Position numbers and translations under genes: made by a program | NCBI RefSeq assembly: GCF_001075875.1 | Contig: NZ_JUOS01000029.1 | Location: 1 to 50,820, forward strand | Length of the DNA stretch: 50,820 nt | Direction: 5' to 3' | Source: Streptococcus oralis | GTDB taxonomy: Bacteria > Bacillota > Bacilli > Lactobacillales > Streptococcaceae | The notes under the pieces: generated by a model | What the model saw: the letters and a program-made list of their open reading frames with translations, nothing else | The model's database searches: none | Told to the model about the DNA's origin: nothing | Shown here: positions 17,586 to 26,458 of the stretch, piece by piece | Layout of the letters: each line of letters starts with the position of its first letter | Position numbering within the stretch: the first letter of the stretch is position 1

Positions 17586-19013
17586 TTAACCGTCAGCTCT
17601 GCCTTCTAGTTCCTCACTGAGCTTTTGCATGTCTTTAAAAGCTGTTAGACTAACATAAGCACCCGCTTCATAGTATTCCGTTGGATTAATGGCATAATCA
17701 AAAACTTCAATCATGCCTCCTGCTTCTTCAATCATGCCATTCCATTTTTCATCAAAGACCATTCGCAGACGTTTCCAATCAGTAAATACTGGAACAGAGT
17801 TTCGCCCATCTTTTCCTTCTTTAACTGGTATGTTGAAACTAGAATCTTTTTCCAAGACAAAGGAGCTTCCTTCCTGACTCGCGTCCTTAAATTCCGAAGC
17901 AGCATCTAAAGGAATTAGGAACTTTGCTTTTGGCATAGCTTCTGAAAAGAACTTATAATAGAGCTTATAAATTACTTCTTCATCTTCTGTCGTCGGGCTA
18001 TCCAATTGTCCCATCAACAACATCCATCTTACCAGGTCAGGATTCATGACAGGCACTTGTATTTCTGGCAAATTAGAATAATCTGGTTTTTGAACCAAAG
18101 CCGAGGCACTGATGCTGACTTCCTTGGAATTAAAGATTGCTCCCAAGGCACCATTTAAGTAAAAGGCTGCCCCAAGAAAATTCTCAATCCCTTTTTTATC
18201 TTCCGTATTTTCAATCAGTTTCACGACTGAGTTTGGTCGGCTGTCAATGGTTTCCTTGAATTGGCGATACCAAGATGGCGTCAAAAGCATGATCATGGGA
18301 TCTGTACACAGATAGCCCTCTTCTCCTCTGTCATAGGTCGTTGAGAAAAGATAGGGTTCGCCTGTTTTTTCCGAATACACTGCATAAACTGAATCTGCTG
18401 CTAACAACTTGTCCTTGACGATTTCCGCGAGACGTTCCAACTTACGAGTGTTGGATTGATAGCTTTCTTCACTTTCAGTTTCCTGATTTTGACGGCATTT
18501 CCATAAAAAGAGACGTAAAATCTCTACGCTGTCATCAAGGCTAGCTGCCAAATAGTCTTCATTTGTTAACTGACCCTCTTGAATGGCTACAAAAGCACGA
18601 TAAAGAGCATCTGAGTAGCTAGATAATTTTTGCTCTTCCTCAACACCTGAACTAAAGAGCACACTTCCTTTTTTCAATTTATCCAAAGAAGGAAGCCTAT
18701 CAACCACTAGATGCGCGAGAACTTCATCAGTAAGACTATCGGCATCTTTGTTTTGACTGCTGAGCTTTTTAACCTCTACAGAGCCGAGAGCTTCCATTCC
18801 TTGGTCAGGATTGCAAAATTGCAACTGTTCGCCAACCTTGAGACTACCTTCTAAACTCCCAACAATCAATAATTGATTCGTTTCCTTCATTGGGAACAAA
18901 TCTAAAACTCCAATACATGCATTGTTTTTAGATTCTTCTCTTTCATTCTGTGCTTCAGTTATTTCAGTTGCCTCTGCAGTTTCCGTCTTTTTTAAAAAAT
19001 CAAAGATTCCCAT
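17586..19013 (-). CDS. Uncharacterised two-domain protein: EF-Tu domain-2-like barrel plus SseB-like C-terminus
   Basis: 475 residues. Residues 1-35 are charged and low in complexity. Residues 36-125 read like domain 2 of translation GTPases: LLIVGSLEGSLKVGEQLQF, then a segment ending LPSLDKLKKGSVL, matching the turn where EF-Tu has RGVKREEVERGQVL. There is no G domain. The C-terminal third carries SVPVFTDWKRLRMVFDEKW, like the start of SseB domains. The middle (130-350) is unassigned. Both assignments are by eye and need profile searches. First gene of the three-gene block; its promoter is probably the TGATACAAT box at 19,117-19,125. Confidence 0.65.
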   Translation of the reverse strand: MGIFDFLKKTETAEATEITEAQNEREESKNNACIGVLDLFPMKETNQLLIVGSLEGSLKVGEQLQFCNPDQGMEALGSVEVKKLSSQNKDADSLTDEVLAHLVVDRLPSLDKLKKGSVLFSSGVEEEQKLSSYSDALYRAFVAIQEGQLTNEDYLAASLDDSVEILRLFLWKCRQNQETESEESYQSNTRKLERLAEIVKDKLLAADSVYAVYSEKTGEPYLFSTTYDRGEEGYLCTDPMIMLLTPSWYRQFKETIDSRPNSVVKLIENTEDKKGIENFLGAAFYLNGALGAIFNSKEVSISASALVQKPDYSNLPEIQVPVMNPDLVRWMLLMGQLDSPTTEDEEVIYKLYYKFFSEAMPKAKFLIPLDAASEFKDASQEGSSFVLEKDSSFNIPVKEGKDGRNSVPVFTDWKRLRMVFDEKWNGMIEEAGGMIEVFDYAINPTEYYEAGAYVSLTAFKDMQKLSEELEGRADG

Positions 19014-19145
19014 AACTTTTCCTCATTAACTCCACACAAGCCTAATCCCGTGGAGCACTTTTCTAATGCTTGCTATCAAGCCTGATTAAACCGTATATGA
19101 TTACTTCTATTGTATCATATTCCCCCTACATTTTGGGACGGTTTC

Positions 19146-19709
19146 TCAATTCTCATACGATTTCATGGCATCTTCGACTTCAGCTAGACTGATTCCAAAT
19201 AATTCTAAACGCTTGAGAAGTTGTTTACCATTGGAATAACCGATACGAAGATTCTCTCCTAGATATTCTCTGCGTTTTCGGCTATCTGCGCCTGCTAGAA
19301 AACCAAGGCGAATCAAGTCACTACGGCTAATATCAAAGTCACTTTCTACTTCAAATTGCTCTGTTACTTGAGTCAGTGCAGTTTTCAAGTCTTCATAACT
19401 AGCATGTTCGATTCCTAGGGAACGTCCCTTGGTCTTGGACTTGGGAACAGCTTCATCACGTTTGAGAAAAGCGTGTTGAACTGTCGGAATAGCTGTCATA
19501 ATCATCCGACGAATCCGCTCTCCATTAAAATCAGGGTCTGTAAAGACAATCACCCCATGACGTTCATGTAAACGTTGGATTCGTTCAAGATCTTCTTCAT
19601 TGATAGCCGATCCACGAGTCTCATAGGTCTCAACATCAAAATAACGTTTAAGATTGGCCGTATCATCGCGTCCTTCGACTACGATGACTTGGGAAATTTT
19701 CTCTTTCAT
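19146..19709 (-). CDS. rnmV: Ribonuclease M5 (5S rRNA maturation)
   Basis: 187 residues, standard for RNase M5. The N-terminal TOPRIM domain has the catalytic Glu in VVEGRDD and the acidic pair in FTDPDFNGERIR. It cleaves 5S rRNA precursor bound to ribosomal protein L18. It overlaps tatD by 4 bp. In many Firmicutes rnmV is followed directly by rsmA; here a 2.8-kb block separates them. Confidence 0.95.
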   Translation of the reverse strand: MKEKISQVIVVEGRDDTANLKRYFDVETYETRGSAINEEDLERIQRLHERHGVIVFTDPDFNGERIRRMIMTAIPTVQHAFLKRDEAVPKSKTKGRSLGIEHASYEDLKTALTQVTEQFEVESDFDISRSDLIRLGFLAGADSRKRREYLGENLRIGYSNGKQLLKRLELFGISLAEVEDAMKSYEN

Positions 19710-20482
19710 GATTTACGTTCCAATCCAAAGATTCGTTCTGCATTAGCACTTGTCGCAACAGCTAATTCTTCTGTTGTCATGCCACGCAAGTCTGCAATAA
19801 AGTCTACTACATAGCGCGTGTAAGCTGTCTTGTTTTCACGACCACGCTTGGGTACTGGGGCTAAATAAGGCGCATCCGTTTCTACCAAAATCTTATCCAA
19901 AGGCAACTCTTTGGCTACTTCCTGAATATCTGTCGCCTTCTTGAAGGTCACCACTCCAGAAAAGGAAATTGTCATACCAAGATCTACAAACTTCTCCGCC
20001 CAATTCAAAGAACCTGAGAAGGAGTGCATAATCCCACCACGAGGACCAACTCCCTCGCTCTTGATAATCTCATAGGTGTCTTCTAGCGCATCACGGGTGT
20101 GAACTACAAAAGGTAAGTCCAGTTCCTTAGATAGCTGAATCTGACGACGGAAAACTTGTTCCTGCACTTCTTTAGGGGCTGTCATCCAGTGGTAGTCCAG
20201 TCCAATCTCACCCAAGGCAATCACTTTGGGGTGTTTTAGTTTTTCTAGCAAGTAAGACTCCACTTCCTCTGTATAGGTTCCTGCTTCCGTTGGATGCCAG
20301 CCAATCGTCGCATAGAGTTGGTCATACTTGTCCACTAGTTCAAGAGCACGCTCAATAGTCGGTTTGTCAAAACCAACAATATTCATCCGAGTTACACCCA
20401 TTTCAGCCGCTAAGGCAAGTTCTTCTTCTTCGCGTCCCAAAAATTCTTCCACATTCAAGTGGGTATGAGTATCAAAAATCAT
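19706..20482 (-). CDS. tatD: TatD family metal-dependent hydrolase (DNase)
   Basis: 258 residues, a TIM-barrel metal hydrolase. Metal ligands are visible in FDTHTHLN, GEIGLDYHW, VVHTRDA and HSFSGS, with the final Asp in ETDAPYLAP. TatD proteins are 3'-5' DNases linked to DNA repair and to degradation in dying cells. Promoter TGGTATAAT at 20,513-20,521 on the minus strand and an ACGAGGAAA ribosome site. Confidence 0.94.
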   Translation of the reverse strand: MIFDTHTHLNVEEFLGREEEELALAAEMGVTRMNIVGFDKPTIERALELVDKYDQLYATIGWHPTEAGTYTEEVESYLLEKLKHPKVIALGEIGLDYHWMTAPKEVQEQVFRRQIQLSKELDLPFVVHTRDALEDTYEIIKSEGVGPRGGIMHSFSGSLNWAEKFVDLGMTISFSGVVTFKKATDIQEVAKELPLDKILVETDAPYLAPVPKRGRENKTAYTRYVVDFIADLRGMTTEELAVATSANAERIFGLERKS

Positions 20483-20574
20483 TTATATTTCCTCGTTTTT
20501 TCTACCTTCTATTATACCAAAAAAACTAGTCTCATCCTTATAGGAAAAAATATTTTGAAATCACTCATTTTTTC

Positions 20575-20603
20575 TTGACGACTTTTTTTCATAGCAGTAT
20601 AAT
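20575..20603 (+). promoter_or_regulatory. kimA promoter
   Basis: TTGACG (20,575-20,580), 17-bp spacer, TATAAT (20,598-20,603). A near-consensus housekeeping promoter. The predicted leader is only about 30 nt, leaving no room for a riboswitch. Confidence 0.85.
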
Positions 20604-20638
20604 AACTCTTGTTGAAATTTTTCAGAAAAGGAAAGAAA

Positions 20639-22483
20639 ATGTTTACAAAACTTAAATATACCTTTATTGGCCGTCCCCTTAGGTCCTTAACTGAAGGCGA
20701 GGGAGGACTACTTGGAAAAACGCAGGCACTCGCAATGCTATCAAGCGATGCTCTATCATCTATTGCGTACGGGCCTGAGCAGGTCGTCCTCGTCTTGGCC
20801 AGTCTTTCTCCCCTTGCTATCTGGTGGAGTCTTCCTATCGGCATTTTTGTCCTCTTACTATTAGCTAGCCTGACCATTTCTTATAGACAAATCATTCACG
20901 CCTACCCTCAAGGTGGAGGTGCCTATATGGTAACTCGAGAAAATCTATCTCCTGAGCTAGGTTTGATTGCTGGAGGAAGCCTGCTTGTTGACTATATGCT
21001 AACAGTTGCCGTATCCGTGGCTGCAGGAGCTGATGCTATCACAGCAGCACTGCCTACCCTCCACCCCTATAACCTCCACATCTCCATTTTTCTAGTATGT
21101 TTGCTCATGCTTTTAAATCTGCGAGGACTAAAGGAATCCGCAAGCTCTCTGATGATCCCTGTCTATCTCTTTATCTTTAGTACGGTCTTCCTCTTATTGT
21201 TTGGTATCTTCCAGCTATTAACAGGTTCTCTCAGCTATCATGCAACTTCTGCAATTGGTCAAACTGTCCCAAGTCTCTCAATTGTCCTAATTTTAAGAGC
21301 CTTTACCAGCGGTTCGGCCTCACTAACAGGGGTTGAAGCCATCTCAAATGCTGTCCCATTTTTCAAGACTCCTAAAGAGAAAAACGCAGCCCAGACGCTT
21401 ACTATCATGTCTCTAATTCTTGGATTTCTATTTGCAGGGATTACCTTCTTAAATTACTGGATGGGAATTACACCTCAACACGGAGAAACAATCCTCTCAC
21501 AAATGGCTAAAGGAATTTTAGGGGATTCAGTTCTCGGTCAGACTGTTTATTATCTCTTCCAATTCTCAACAGCCCTAATCCTAGCCGTTGCTGCAAATAC
21601 TGGTTTTTCTGCCTTTCCGATGTTGGCTTACAATATGGCTAAAAACAAATACATGCCCCATCTCTTTATGGAAAAGGGAGATCGCCTGGGTTATTCAAAC
21701 GGTATTCTAACCTTGGCCTTTGGTGCTATAATCCTTCTGCTCATTTTCAACGGAAATACAGAACGTTTGATTCCTCTTTATACTATCGGAGTTTTCGTCC
21801 CCTTTGCACTTTCTCAAACAGGTATGATTCGCCACTGGAAAAAAGAAAAAGGCTCTCATTTCTTAAAATCTGCCTTTGCTAACATCCTCGGCGCTATCAT
21901 TTGTTACGCTATCGTCCTTATTCTACTCCTCTTCAGGCTTGGAGATATCTGGCCATTCTTCCCAATTATCCTGGTCCTAACCTTCCTATTTTTGTCCATC
22001 CACAGTCATTACCAAAAAGTGGCCAAACAACTTCGACTTTATGAAGGAATTCAAAAGAAAACCTACGACGGCAATGTCGTCCTTGTCTTAGTGGGAAATG
22101 TTACTCGAGTCAGCGTTGGTGCTATTAACTACGCTCAAAGCATTGGAGATGAAGTTTTGGCCATGCACATTTCCACCAAGGAAACTGAGGAAAAAGACCA
22201 AGAAATCCTCCAAGAATTTGCCGATTACTTCCCAAATATTACTCTTAAAAACATTAATACCAGCTATCGCGATATTATCACACCTACAGTTCGATATGTT
22301 CGAAAAATCTCTCAAGAAGCCAAGAAAAAGAACTATACGGTTACAGTTCTAGTACCCCAATTTATCCCTAACAAACCTTGGCAAAATATCCTCCACAATC
22401 AAATGAGCCTCAAATTAAAATACGCTCTCAGATGGCACGAAGATGTCGTCGTTGCTAGCTACTCTTATCATTTGAAAGAATAA
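20639..22483 (+). CDS. kimA: KimA/YdaO-type potassium importer (APC superfamily)
   Basis: 614 residues from MFTKLKYTF, which has AGGAAAG 4 nt upstream. The frame is open to an earlier ATG at 20,609, but that lies at the predicted transcription start. About twelve transmembrane helices occupy residues 30-455, followed by a cytoplasmic domain like a universal-stress fold (about 470-600). Stretches such as LAMLSSDALSSIAYG, YPQGGGAYMV and AANTGFSAFPMLA closely resemble B. subtilis KimA, a high-affinity K+/H+ importer inhibited by c-di-AMP. It stands alone on the plus strand between minus-strand genes. Confidence 0.88.
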   Translation: MFTKLKYTFIGRPLRSLTEGEGGLLGKTQALAMLSSDALSSIAYGPEQVVLVLASLSPLAIWWSLPIGIFVLLLLASLTISYRQIIHAYPQGGGAYMVTRENLSPELGLIAGGSLLVDYMLTVAVSVAAGADAITAALPTLHPYNLHISIFLVCLLMLLNLRGLKESASSLMIPVYLFIFSTVFLLLFGIFQLLTGSLSYHATSAIGQTVPSLSIVLILRAFTSGSASLTGVEAISNAVPFFKTPKEKNAAQTLTIMSLILGFLFAGITFLNYWMGITPQHGETILSQMAKGILGDSVLGQTVYYLFQFSTALILAVAANTGFSAFPMLAYNMAKNKYMPHLFMEKGDRLGYSNGILTLAFGAIILLLIFNGNTERLIPLYTIGVFVPFALSQTGMIRHWKKEKGSHFLKSAFANILGAIICYAIVLILLLFRLGDIWPFFPIILVLTFLFLSIHSHYQKVAKQLRLYEGIQKKTYDGNVVLVLVGNVTRVSVGAINYAQSIGDEVLAMHISTKETEEKDQEILQEFADYFPNITLKNINTSYRDIITPTVRYVRKISQEAKKKNYTVTVLVPQFIPNKPWQNILHNQMSLKLKYALRWHEDVVVASYSYHLKE

Positions 22484-22485
22484 AG

Positions 22486-22530
22486 AAAAGGCATTACCAG
22501 AACCAATAAGCACCTGGTAATGCCTTTTTT
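22486..22530 (+). terminator. Terminator of kimA
   Basis: AAAGGCATTACCAG and CTGGTAATGCCTTT form a perfect stem, followed by TTTT, three bases after the stop codon. Confidence 0.93.
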
Positions 22531-22555
22531 CTGAATCTAGTCCCTAAAATTAGAC

Positions 22556-22755
22556 TTATACTCAATGAAAATCAAAGAGCAAACTAGGAAACTAGCCGCA
22601 GGCTGCTCAAAACACTGCTTTGAGGTTGTAGATGAAACTGACGAAGTCAACTCAAAACACTGTTTTGAGGTTGTGGATAGAACTGACGAAGTCAGTAACC
22701 ATACCTACGGCAAGGCGACGTTGACGCAGTTTGAAGAGATTTTCGAAGAGTATTA
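22556..22755 (-). repeat. BOX element, arrangement boxA-boxB-boxB-boxC on the minus strand
   Basis: BoxC is about 22,556-22,605, two 45-bp boxB units are 22,606-22,650 and 22,651-22,695, and boxA is about 22,696-22,755. The segment CTACGGCAAGGCGACG in boxA is the sequence behind the well-known BOX typing primer. Each boxB carries the short self-complementary piece CTGACGAAGTCAG or a close variant. A 63-codon frame spans the element but is a by-product of the repeat. BOX elements are dispersed and non-coding in pneumococcus and its close relatives. The rest of 22,531-22,777 shows nothing else. Confidence 0.9.
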
Positions 22756-22777
22756 AAATTTTATTGATAACCTTCTT

Positions 22778-24742
22778 CTATCGAACGTGGTTAGCCAAAT
22801 CTTCTTGGGCTTTTTTATTTGACTCAGCTTTTTCTTTTTGCCATTTTTCATAAAGTTCTTGGTACTGTTTAGCCGTCACAGGTTCCTTTTGCAATTCAAC
22901 ATATTTGTAGTTGTCTGCATCTCCTTTGTGTCCAACAAATGAGAAGGCCGCTGTAAATGGAACAGTCTTACGGAAGATAGGATTAGCTCCTCCACTTTGA
23001 ACTGGTAGGAAGAGAGCACTATCTGTCAACCAAGCTTGAACTTCGGCAAATTTTTCATAACGTGTTTGCGTATTTTCATTCTCTTTATCTGCTGCATCCA
23101 ACAACTCCTTGTAGGTAGCTAGACCAAGTTTTTCTTTGACTTCATTGTCTTTTCCTGGAGTCAAGCCAAGATTTTTCAACTGAGAACCAGAGTCTGGATC
23201 CAAAAGGTCAAGATAGGTTTTCGGATCTGAAAAATCTCCGCTCCATCCTGAGATATCGATGTCATAGTCCTTTTGATCGGCGGTATCCGCAAAGAAGGTG
23301 GCATTGTCTTTCTCATCTGGTGACAATTGAATGATATCAATAACCACATTATCTGAACCAAGCGTTGCTTCAACGGTCTGTTTGAAGGAGCTTGCCTGCT
23401 GAACGTCCAACTTAGCAGTTTGGTCTACCAACATATCCAAGTGGATAGGGAAGGTCACGCCTTCTGCTTGCAAACTATCTTTAGCCTTGGCAAATTCAGC
23501 CTTGGCTTTTTCAGGATCCAAGAAAGCAGCTTGAGCATCGTTCAGATTGATATTAGACCACTCTGTACCATAGTTGACCATCTTTTCATTGACCGCATCT
23601 CCAAAGTTTTTTCCACCGATTTGAACAAAGTTACTTGGTGTGACTGTATTTCGAAGGATTCGATCAGCCCCATCTTCTCCATTTGTCTGGGCAGCATAGG
23701 CATGACGGTCAAAGGCAAAGTTAATAGCCTGACGGAAATCTTTATTTTGCATAGCTAGACGAGAATCCGTCTTTTCTTTGTCCGTCTGTTTCATGGTTTG
23801 CTTGTAGCTTTGACGATTGACATTGAAGAGGTAGTAGAAGGTTATAGCGTTTTGAGGGGTATAGGTAATCTTATCTTCATTCCCTTTTTTCAACTGATCA
23901 AACACAGAGCTTGTTGGGAAGATACGCCCGTCTGTATAGTTGCCTTCCAAGAATCCTCTAGCCAAACTATCTTGGTCTGAACCGTCATAGAAGGAAAGTT
24001 TTACTTTCTCAATCTTCACATTGTCCTTGTCCCAATAATTAGGATTTTTTTCAAACTCAATTAAAGATTTTGAAGTGAATGATTTGAACAAGTAAGGCCC
24101 ATTTGACAGGATACTAGATGGAGTTACACTTCCAAATTCGTCCCCCTTAGATTTCAAAAAGGCTTCATTGACTGGACTCAAAATTCCACCTGTTGTCTTA
24201 GAATTCCAGTAGGACTCTGGCTTGTTTAAGGTATATTGGAGAGTATAGTCATCGACTGCCTTGATACCAACAGCCTCAAAGTCTGATGATTGCCCCTCAA
24301 CATAGTCCGCCAAACCTTTGATAGAGTCTTGCACCAAGTACAAGTTTTCTGCCTTTTTATCCGCAGCATACTTGAGGCCTGTCACAAAGTCGTGAGCTGT
24401 TACTTCAGCATATTCTTCTCCTTCAGAGGTATACCACTTAACACCTTGGCGAATTTTGTAAGTATAAGTCAAGCCATCTTTTGATACTGTCCATGATTCA
24501 GCCATGGAAGGAACCAGATTGCCATACTTATCATTTTCCAACAGTCCATCAATCAAGTTTGTTGTAATGCTGGATGTCGAGCCACGTGTCGAAGTAATGT
24601 AGTCTAGTGTATCTGGATTGCTAGCAAATACATAAGAATAGGTTTTATCAGATGCATTTGACTGTGTCGAGCTACAAGCTACCATCAAGAAGCTAGCGCT
24701 CAAAATTCCAGCCCCTAGTAAGAGAGCTTTTAATTTTTTCAT
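22778..24742 (-). CDS. Oligopeptide ABC transporter substrate-binding lipoprotein, AliA/AliB/AmiA family
   Basis: 654 residues. The signal peptide ends in the lipobox LMVAC (Cys23), then a long SBP_bac_5 domain. Segments such as GEEYAEVTAHDFVTGLKYAADKKAENLYLVQDSIKGL and the C-terminal KWQKEKAESNKKAQEDLANHV are characteristic of the streptococcal Ami-system binding proteins. It captures oligopeptides at the cell surface and would pass them to the shared AmiCDEF permease. No permease gene is next to it, as for aliA and aliB. It resembles AliB most in my reading, but AliA or another paralogue cannot be excluded. A TATAAT box lies near 24,772-24,777. Confidence 0.88.
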   Translation of the reverse strand: MKKLKALLLGAGILSASFLMVACSSTQSNASDKTYSYVFASNPDTLDYITSTRGSTSSITTNLIDGLLENDKYGNLVPSMAESWTVSKDGLTYTYKIRQGVKWYTSEGEEYAEVTAHDFVTGLKYAADKKAENLYLVQDSIKGLADYVEGQSSDFEAVGIKAVDDYTLQYTLNKPESYWNSKTTGGILSPVNEAFLKSKGDEFGSVTPSSILSNGPYLFKSFTSKSLIEFEKNPNYWDKDNVKIEKVKLSFYDGSDQDSLARGFLEGNYTDGRIFPTSSVFDQLKKGNEDKITYTPQNAITFYYLFNVNRQSYKQTMKQTDKEKTDSRLAMQNKDFRQAINFAFDRHAYAAQTNGEDGADRILRNTVTPSNFVQIGGKNFGDAVNEKMVNYGTEWSNINLNDAQAAFLDPEKAKAEFAKAKDSLQAEGVTFPIHLDMLVDQTAKLDVQQASSFKQTVEATLGSDNVVIDIIQLSPDEKDNATFFADTADQKDYDIDISGWSGDFSDPKTYLDLLDPDSGSQLKNLGLTPGKDNEVKEKLGLATYKELLDAADKENENTQTRYEKFAEVQAWLTDSALFLPVQSGGANPIFRKTVPFTAAFSFVGHKGDADNYKYVELQKEPVTAKQYQELYEKWQKEKAESNKKAQEDLANHVR

Positions 24743-24830
24743 AAATATTCTCCATTTATATAGTATATGAAATATTATACACTATTATAGAAAAAATAGA
24801 AAGCTTATACAAACTATTATTTTAGAGCAA

Positions 24831-24865
24831 AACAAAAGCCAGTAGACTCGAGTTCCTACTGACTT
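24831..24865 (-). terminator. Terminator of rpmH
   Basis: Minus-strand GTCAGTAG and CTACTGGC pair around a short loop, followed by TTTTGTTTTG. Confidence 0.75.
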
Positions 24866-24885
24866 CTTTGTTGAATTCGTTTGGA

Positions 24886-25020
24886 TTATGCAGCCAAAAC
24901 TTTGCGTCCTTTACGACGACGAGCTGCCAATACGCGACGACCGTTTTTAGTTGACATACGGTTACGGAATCCGTGTTTACGCGCACGACGTAGTTTACTT
25001 GGTTGATAAGTACGTTTCAC
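24886..25020 (-). CDS. rpmH: 50S ribosomal protein L34
   Basis: 44 residues read from a GTG start: KRTYQPSK at the N-terminus, then a strongly basic protein ending GRKVLAA, the standard L34 sequence. The start is fixed by GAGGAGGT 7 nt upstream. A strong promoter (TTGACA, 17-bp spacer, TAGAAT) and a terminator make it a single-gene unit with a leader of about 70 nt. The usual partner rnpA is not adjacent. Confidence 0.97.
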
Positions 25021-25094
25021 GATGAATACCTCCTCATAGATTTTGTATTCGTTTAGCCGGCTATAAAGTGATCAGTTACTAAACATACTTTACT

Positions 25095-25123
25095 ATTCTA
25101 TCTGATTCTTTTGCATTTGTCAA
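25095..25123 (-). promoter_or_regulatory. rpmH promoter
   Basis: On the minus strand: TTGACA (25,118-25,123), 17 bp, TAGAAT (25,095-25,100). Confidence 0.88.
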
Positions 25124-25164
25124 TAGCTCTGACAAATGTTTCCAGCTTTTTTGCTATGAAAGCC

Positions 25165-26379
25165 TTATCTACGATACTGTTTCAAGAAACGGGTCATCTT
25201 TTCTTGGATTTGGGCTAACTCATCTACACGTGGTAGATAAACGATACGGAAGTGATCTGGTTCTCTCCAGTTAAATCCTCGTCCATGAACCAAAAGCACC
25301 TTTTCTTGCTTCAAGAAATCAAGGACAAACTGCTCATCATCATCGATACGGTACATATTGCGGTCAATTTTAGGGAAGATATAGAGACCCGCTTTAGGTT
25401 TAACCGCGGACAAACCTGGAATATCTTGAATGGCATTATAAATAAAGTTTCTTTGTTCATAGATACGACCACCCGGCAAGAGTAATTCGTCGACCGACTG
25501 GTGACCACCTAGTGAAGTTTGAACAACCTGTTGAGCCAAGACGTTGGAACAAAGGCGCATGTTTGAAAGCATGTTGAGACCTTCAATATAGCCCTTTACA
25601 TGATGTTTAGGCCCAGACAAGACCATCCAACCTACACGGAAACCAGCGATACGGTGAGATTTAGACAGACCATTCATGCTGACACAGAAAAGGTCTGGAG
25701 CCAAACTTGCTACTGGCGTGTGGACATTGCCGTCCATAACCATACGGTCGTAAATTTCATCCGCAAAGATAATTAAGTCATTTTGACGAGCAATCTCAAT
25801 AATATCTAACAAGAGTTCCTTAGGATAGAGGGCTCCTGTTGGATTATTTGGATTGATTAAAACGATAGCCTTAGTATTTGAACTAATCTTAGACTTAATG
25901 TCATCTAGGTCTGGATACCATTCAGCTTCTTCATCACAGACGTAGTGAACGGCATTTCCTCCAGCCAAGCTAACTGCAGCTGTCCAGAGAGGATAGTCAG
26001 GCATAGGAACCAAGACTTCATCGCCATTGTCCAAGAGACCTTGCATGGACATAACGATTAGCTCACTAACCCCATTTCCAAGATAGATATCATCGATACC
26101 TACATTTGGGAAGTTTTTCAGTTGGCAATATTGCATAATTGCTTTACGGGCTGAAAAGATACCTTTTGAGTCCGAGTAACCTTCACTATCACGCGCATTC
26201 ATAATCAAATCATGGATGACCTCATCTGGTGCTGTAAAGCCAAACTCAGCTGGGTTTCCTGTATTCAAGCGAAGGATTTTTTCTCCATTTGCTCGCATAC
26301 GCATGGCCTCCTCAAGAACTGGTCCACGGATGTCATAAGCCACATGCTCTAATTTGATTGATTTGTTAAATTCTTTCAT
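25165..26379 (-). CDS. alaA: Alanine aminotransferase AlaA-type (class I PLP aminotransferase)
   Basis: 404 residues. A close relative of E. coli AlaA over the whole length: YDIRGPVLEEA, NTGNPAEFGF, IYLGNGVSELI, PMPDYPLWTAAVSL, INPNNPTGALY, and the PLP lysine Lys240 in NGLSKSHRIAGFR. It transfers the amino group of glutamate to pyruvate. The promoter has TTTACG, 17 bp and TATAAT (26,411-26,439), so it is independent of the unit upstream. No T-box is visible. Confidence 0.9.
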   Translation of the reverse strand: MKEFNKSIKLEHVAYDIRGPVLEEAMRMRANGEKILRLNTGNPAEFGFTAPDEVIHDLIMNARDSEGYSDSKGIFSARKAIMQYCQLKNFPNVGIDDIYLGNGVSELIVMSMQGLLDNGDEVLVPMPDYPLWTAAVSLAGGNAVHYVCDEEAEWYPDLDDIKSKISSNTKAIVLINPNNPTGALYPKELLLDIIEIARQNDLIIFADEIYDRMVMDGNVHTPVASLAPDLFCVSMNGLSKSHRIAGFRVGWMVLSGPKHHVKGYIEGLNMLSNMRLCSNVLAQQVVQTSLGGHQSVDELLLPGGRIYEQRNFIYNAIQDIPGLSAVKPKAGLYIFPKIDRNMYRIDDDEQFVLDFLKQEKVLLVHGRGFNWREPDHFRIVYLPRVDELAQIQEKMTRFLKQYRR

Positions 26380-26410
26380 TTGAGTTCCTCAATTCATCAG
26401 GATAGTTAAT

Positions 26411-26439
26411 ATTATACCACTTGATAGAAAAATCGTAAA
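26411..26439 (-). promoter_or_regulatory. alaA promoter
   Basis: TTTACG (26,434-26,439), 17 bp, TATAAT (26,411-26,416), minus strand. TGG precedes the -10, making it an extended -10 as well. Confidence 0.8.
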
Positions 26440-26458
26440 TCGCCCAGTACTATTCCAC

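Noticed and set aside
20484-20638. c-di-AMP riboswitch upstream of kimA
   Set aside because: The promoter is only about 35 nt from the start codon, too short for the riboswitch fold.
22565-22756. 63-codon frame after kimA
   Set aside because: It coincides with the BOX element; its repeated peptide units (KHCFEVVD) come from the two boxB copies.
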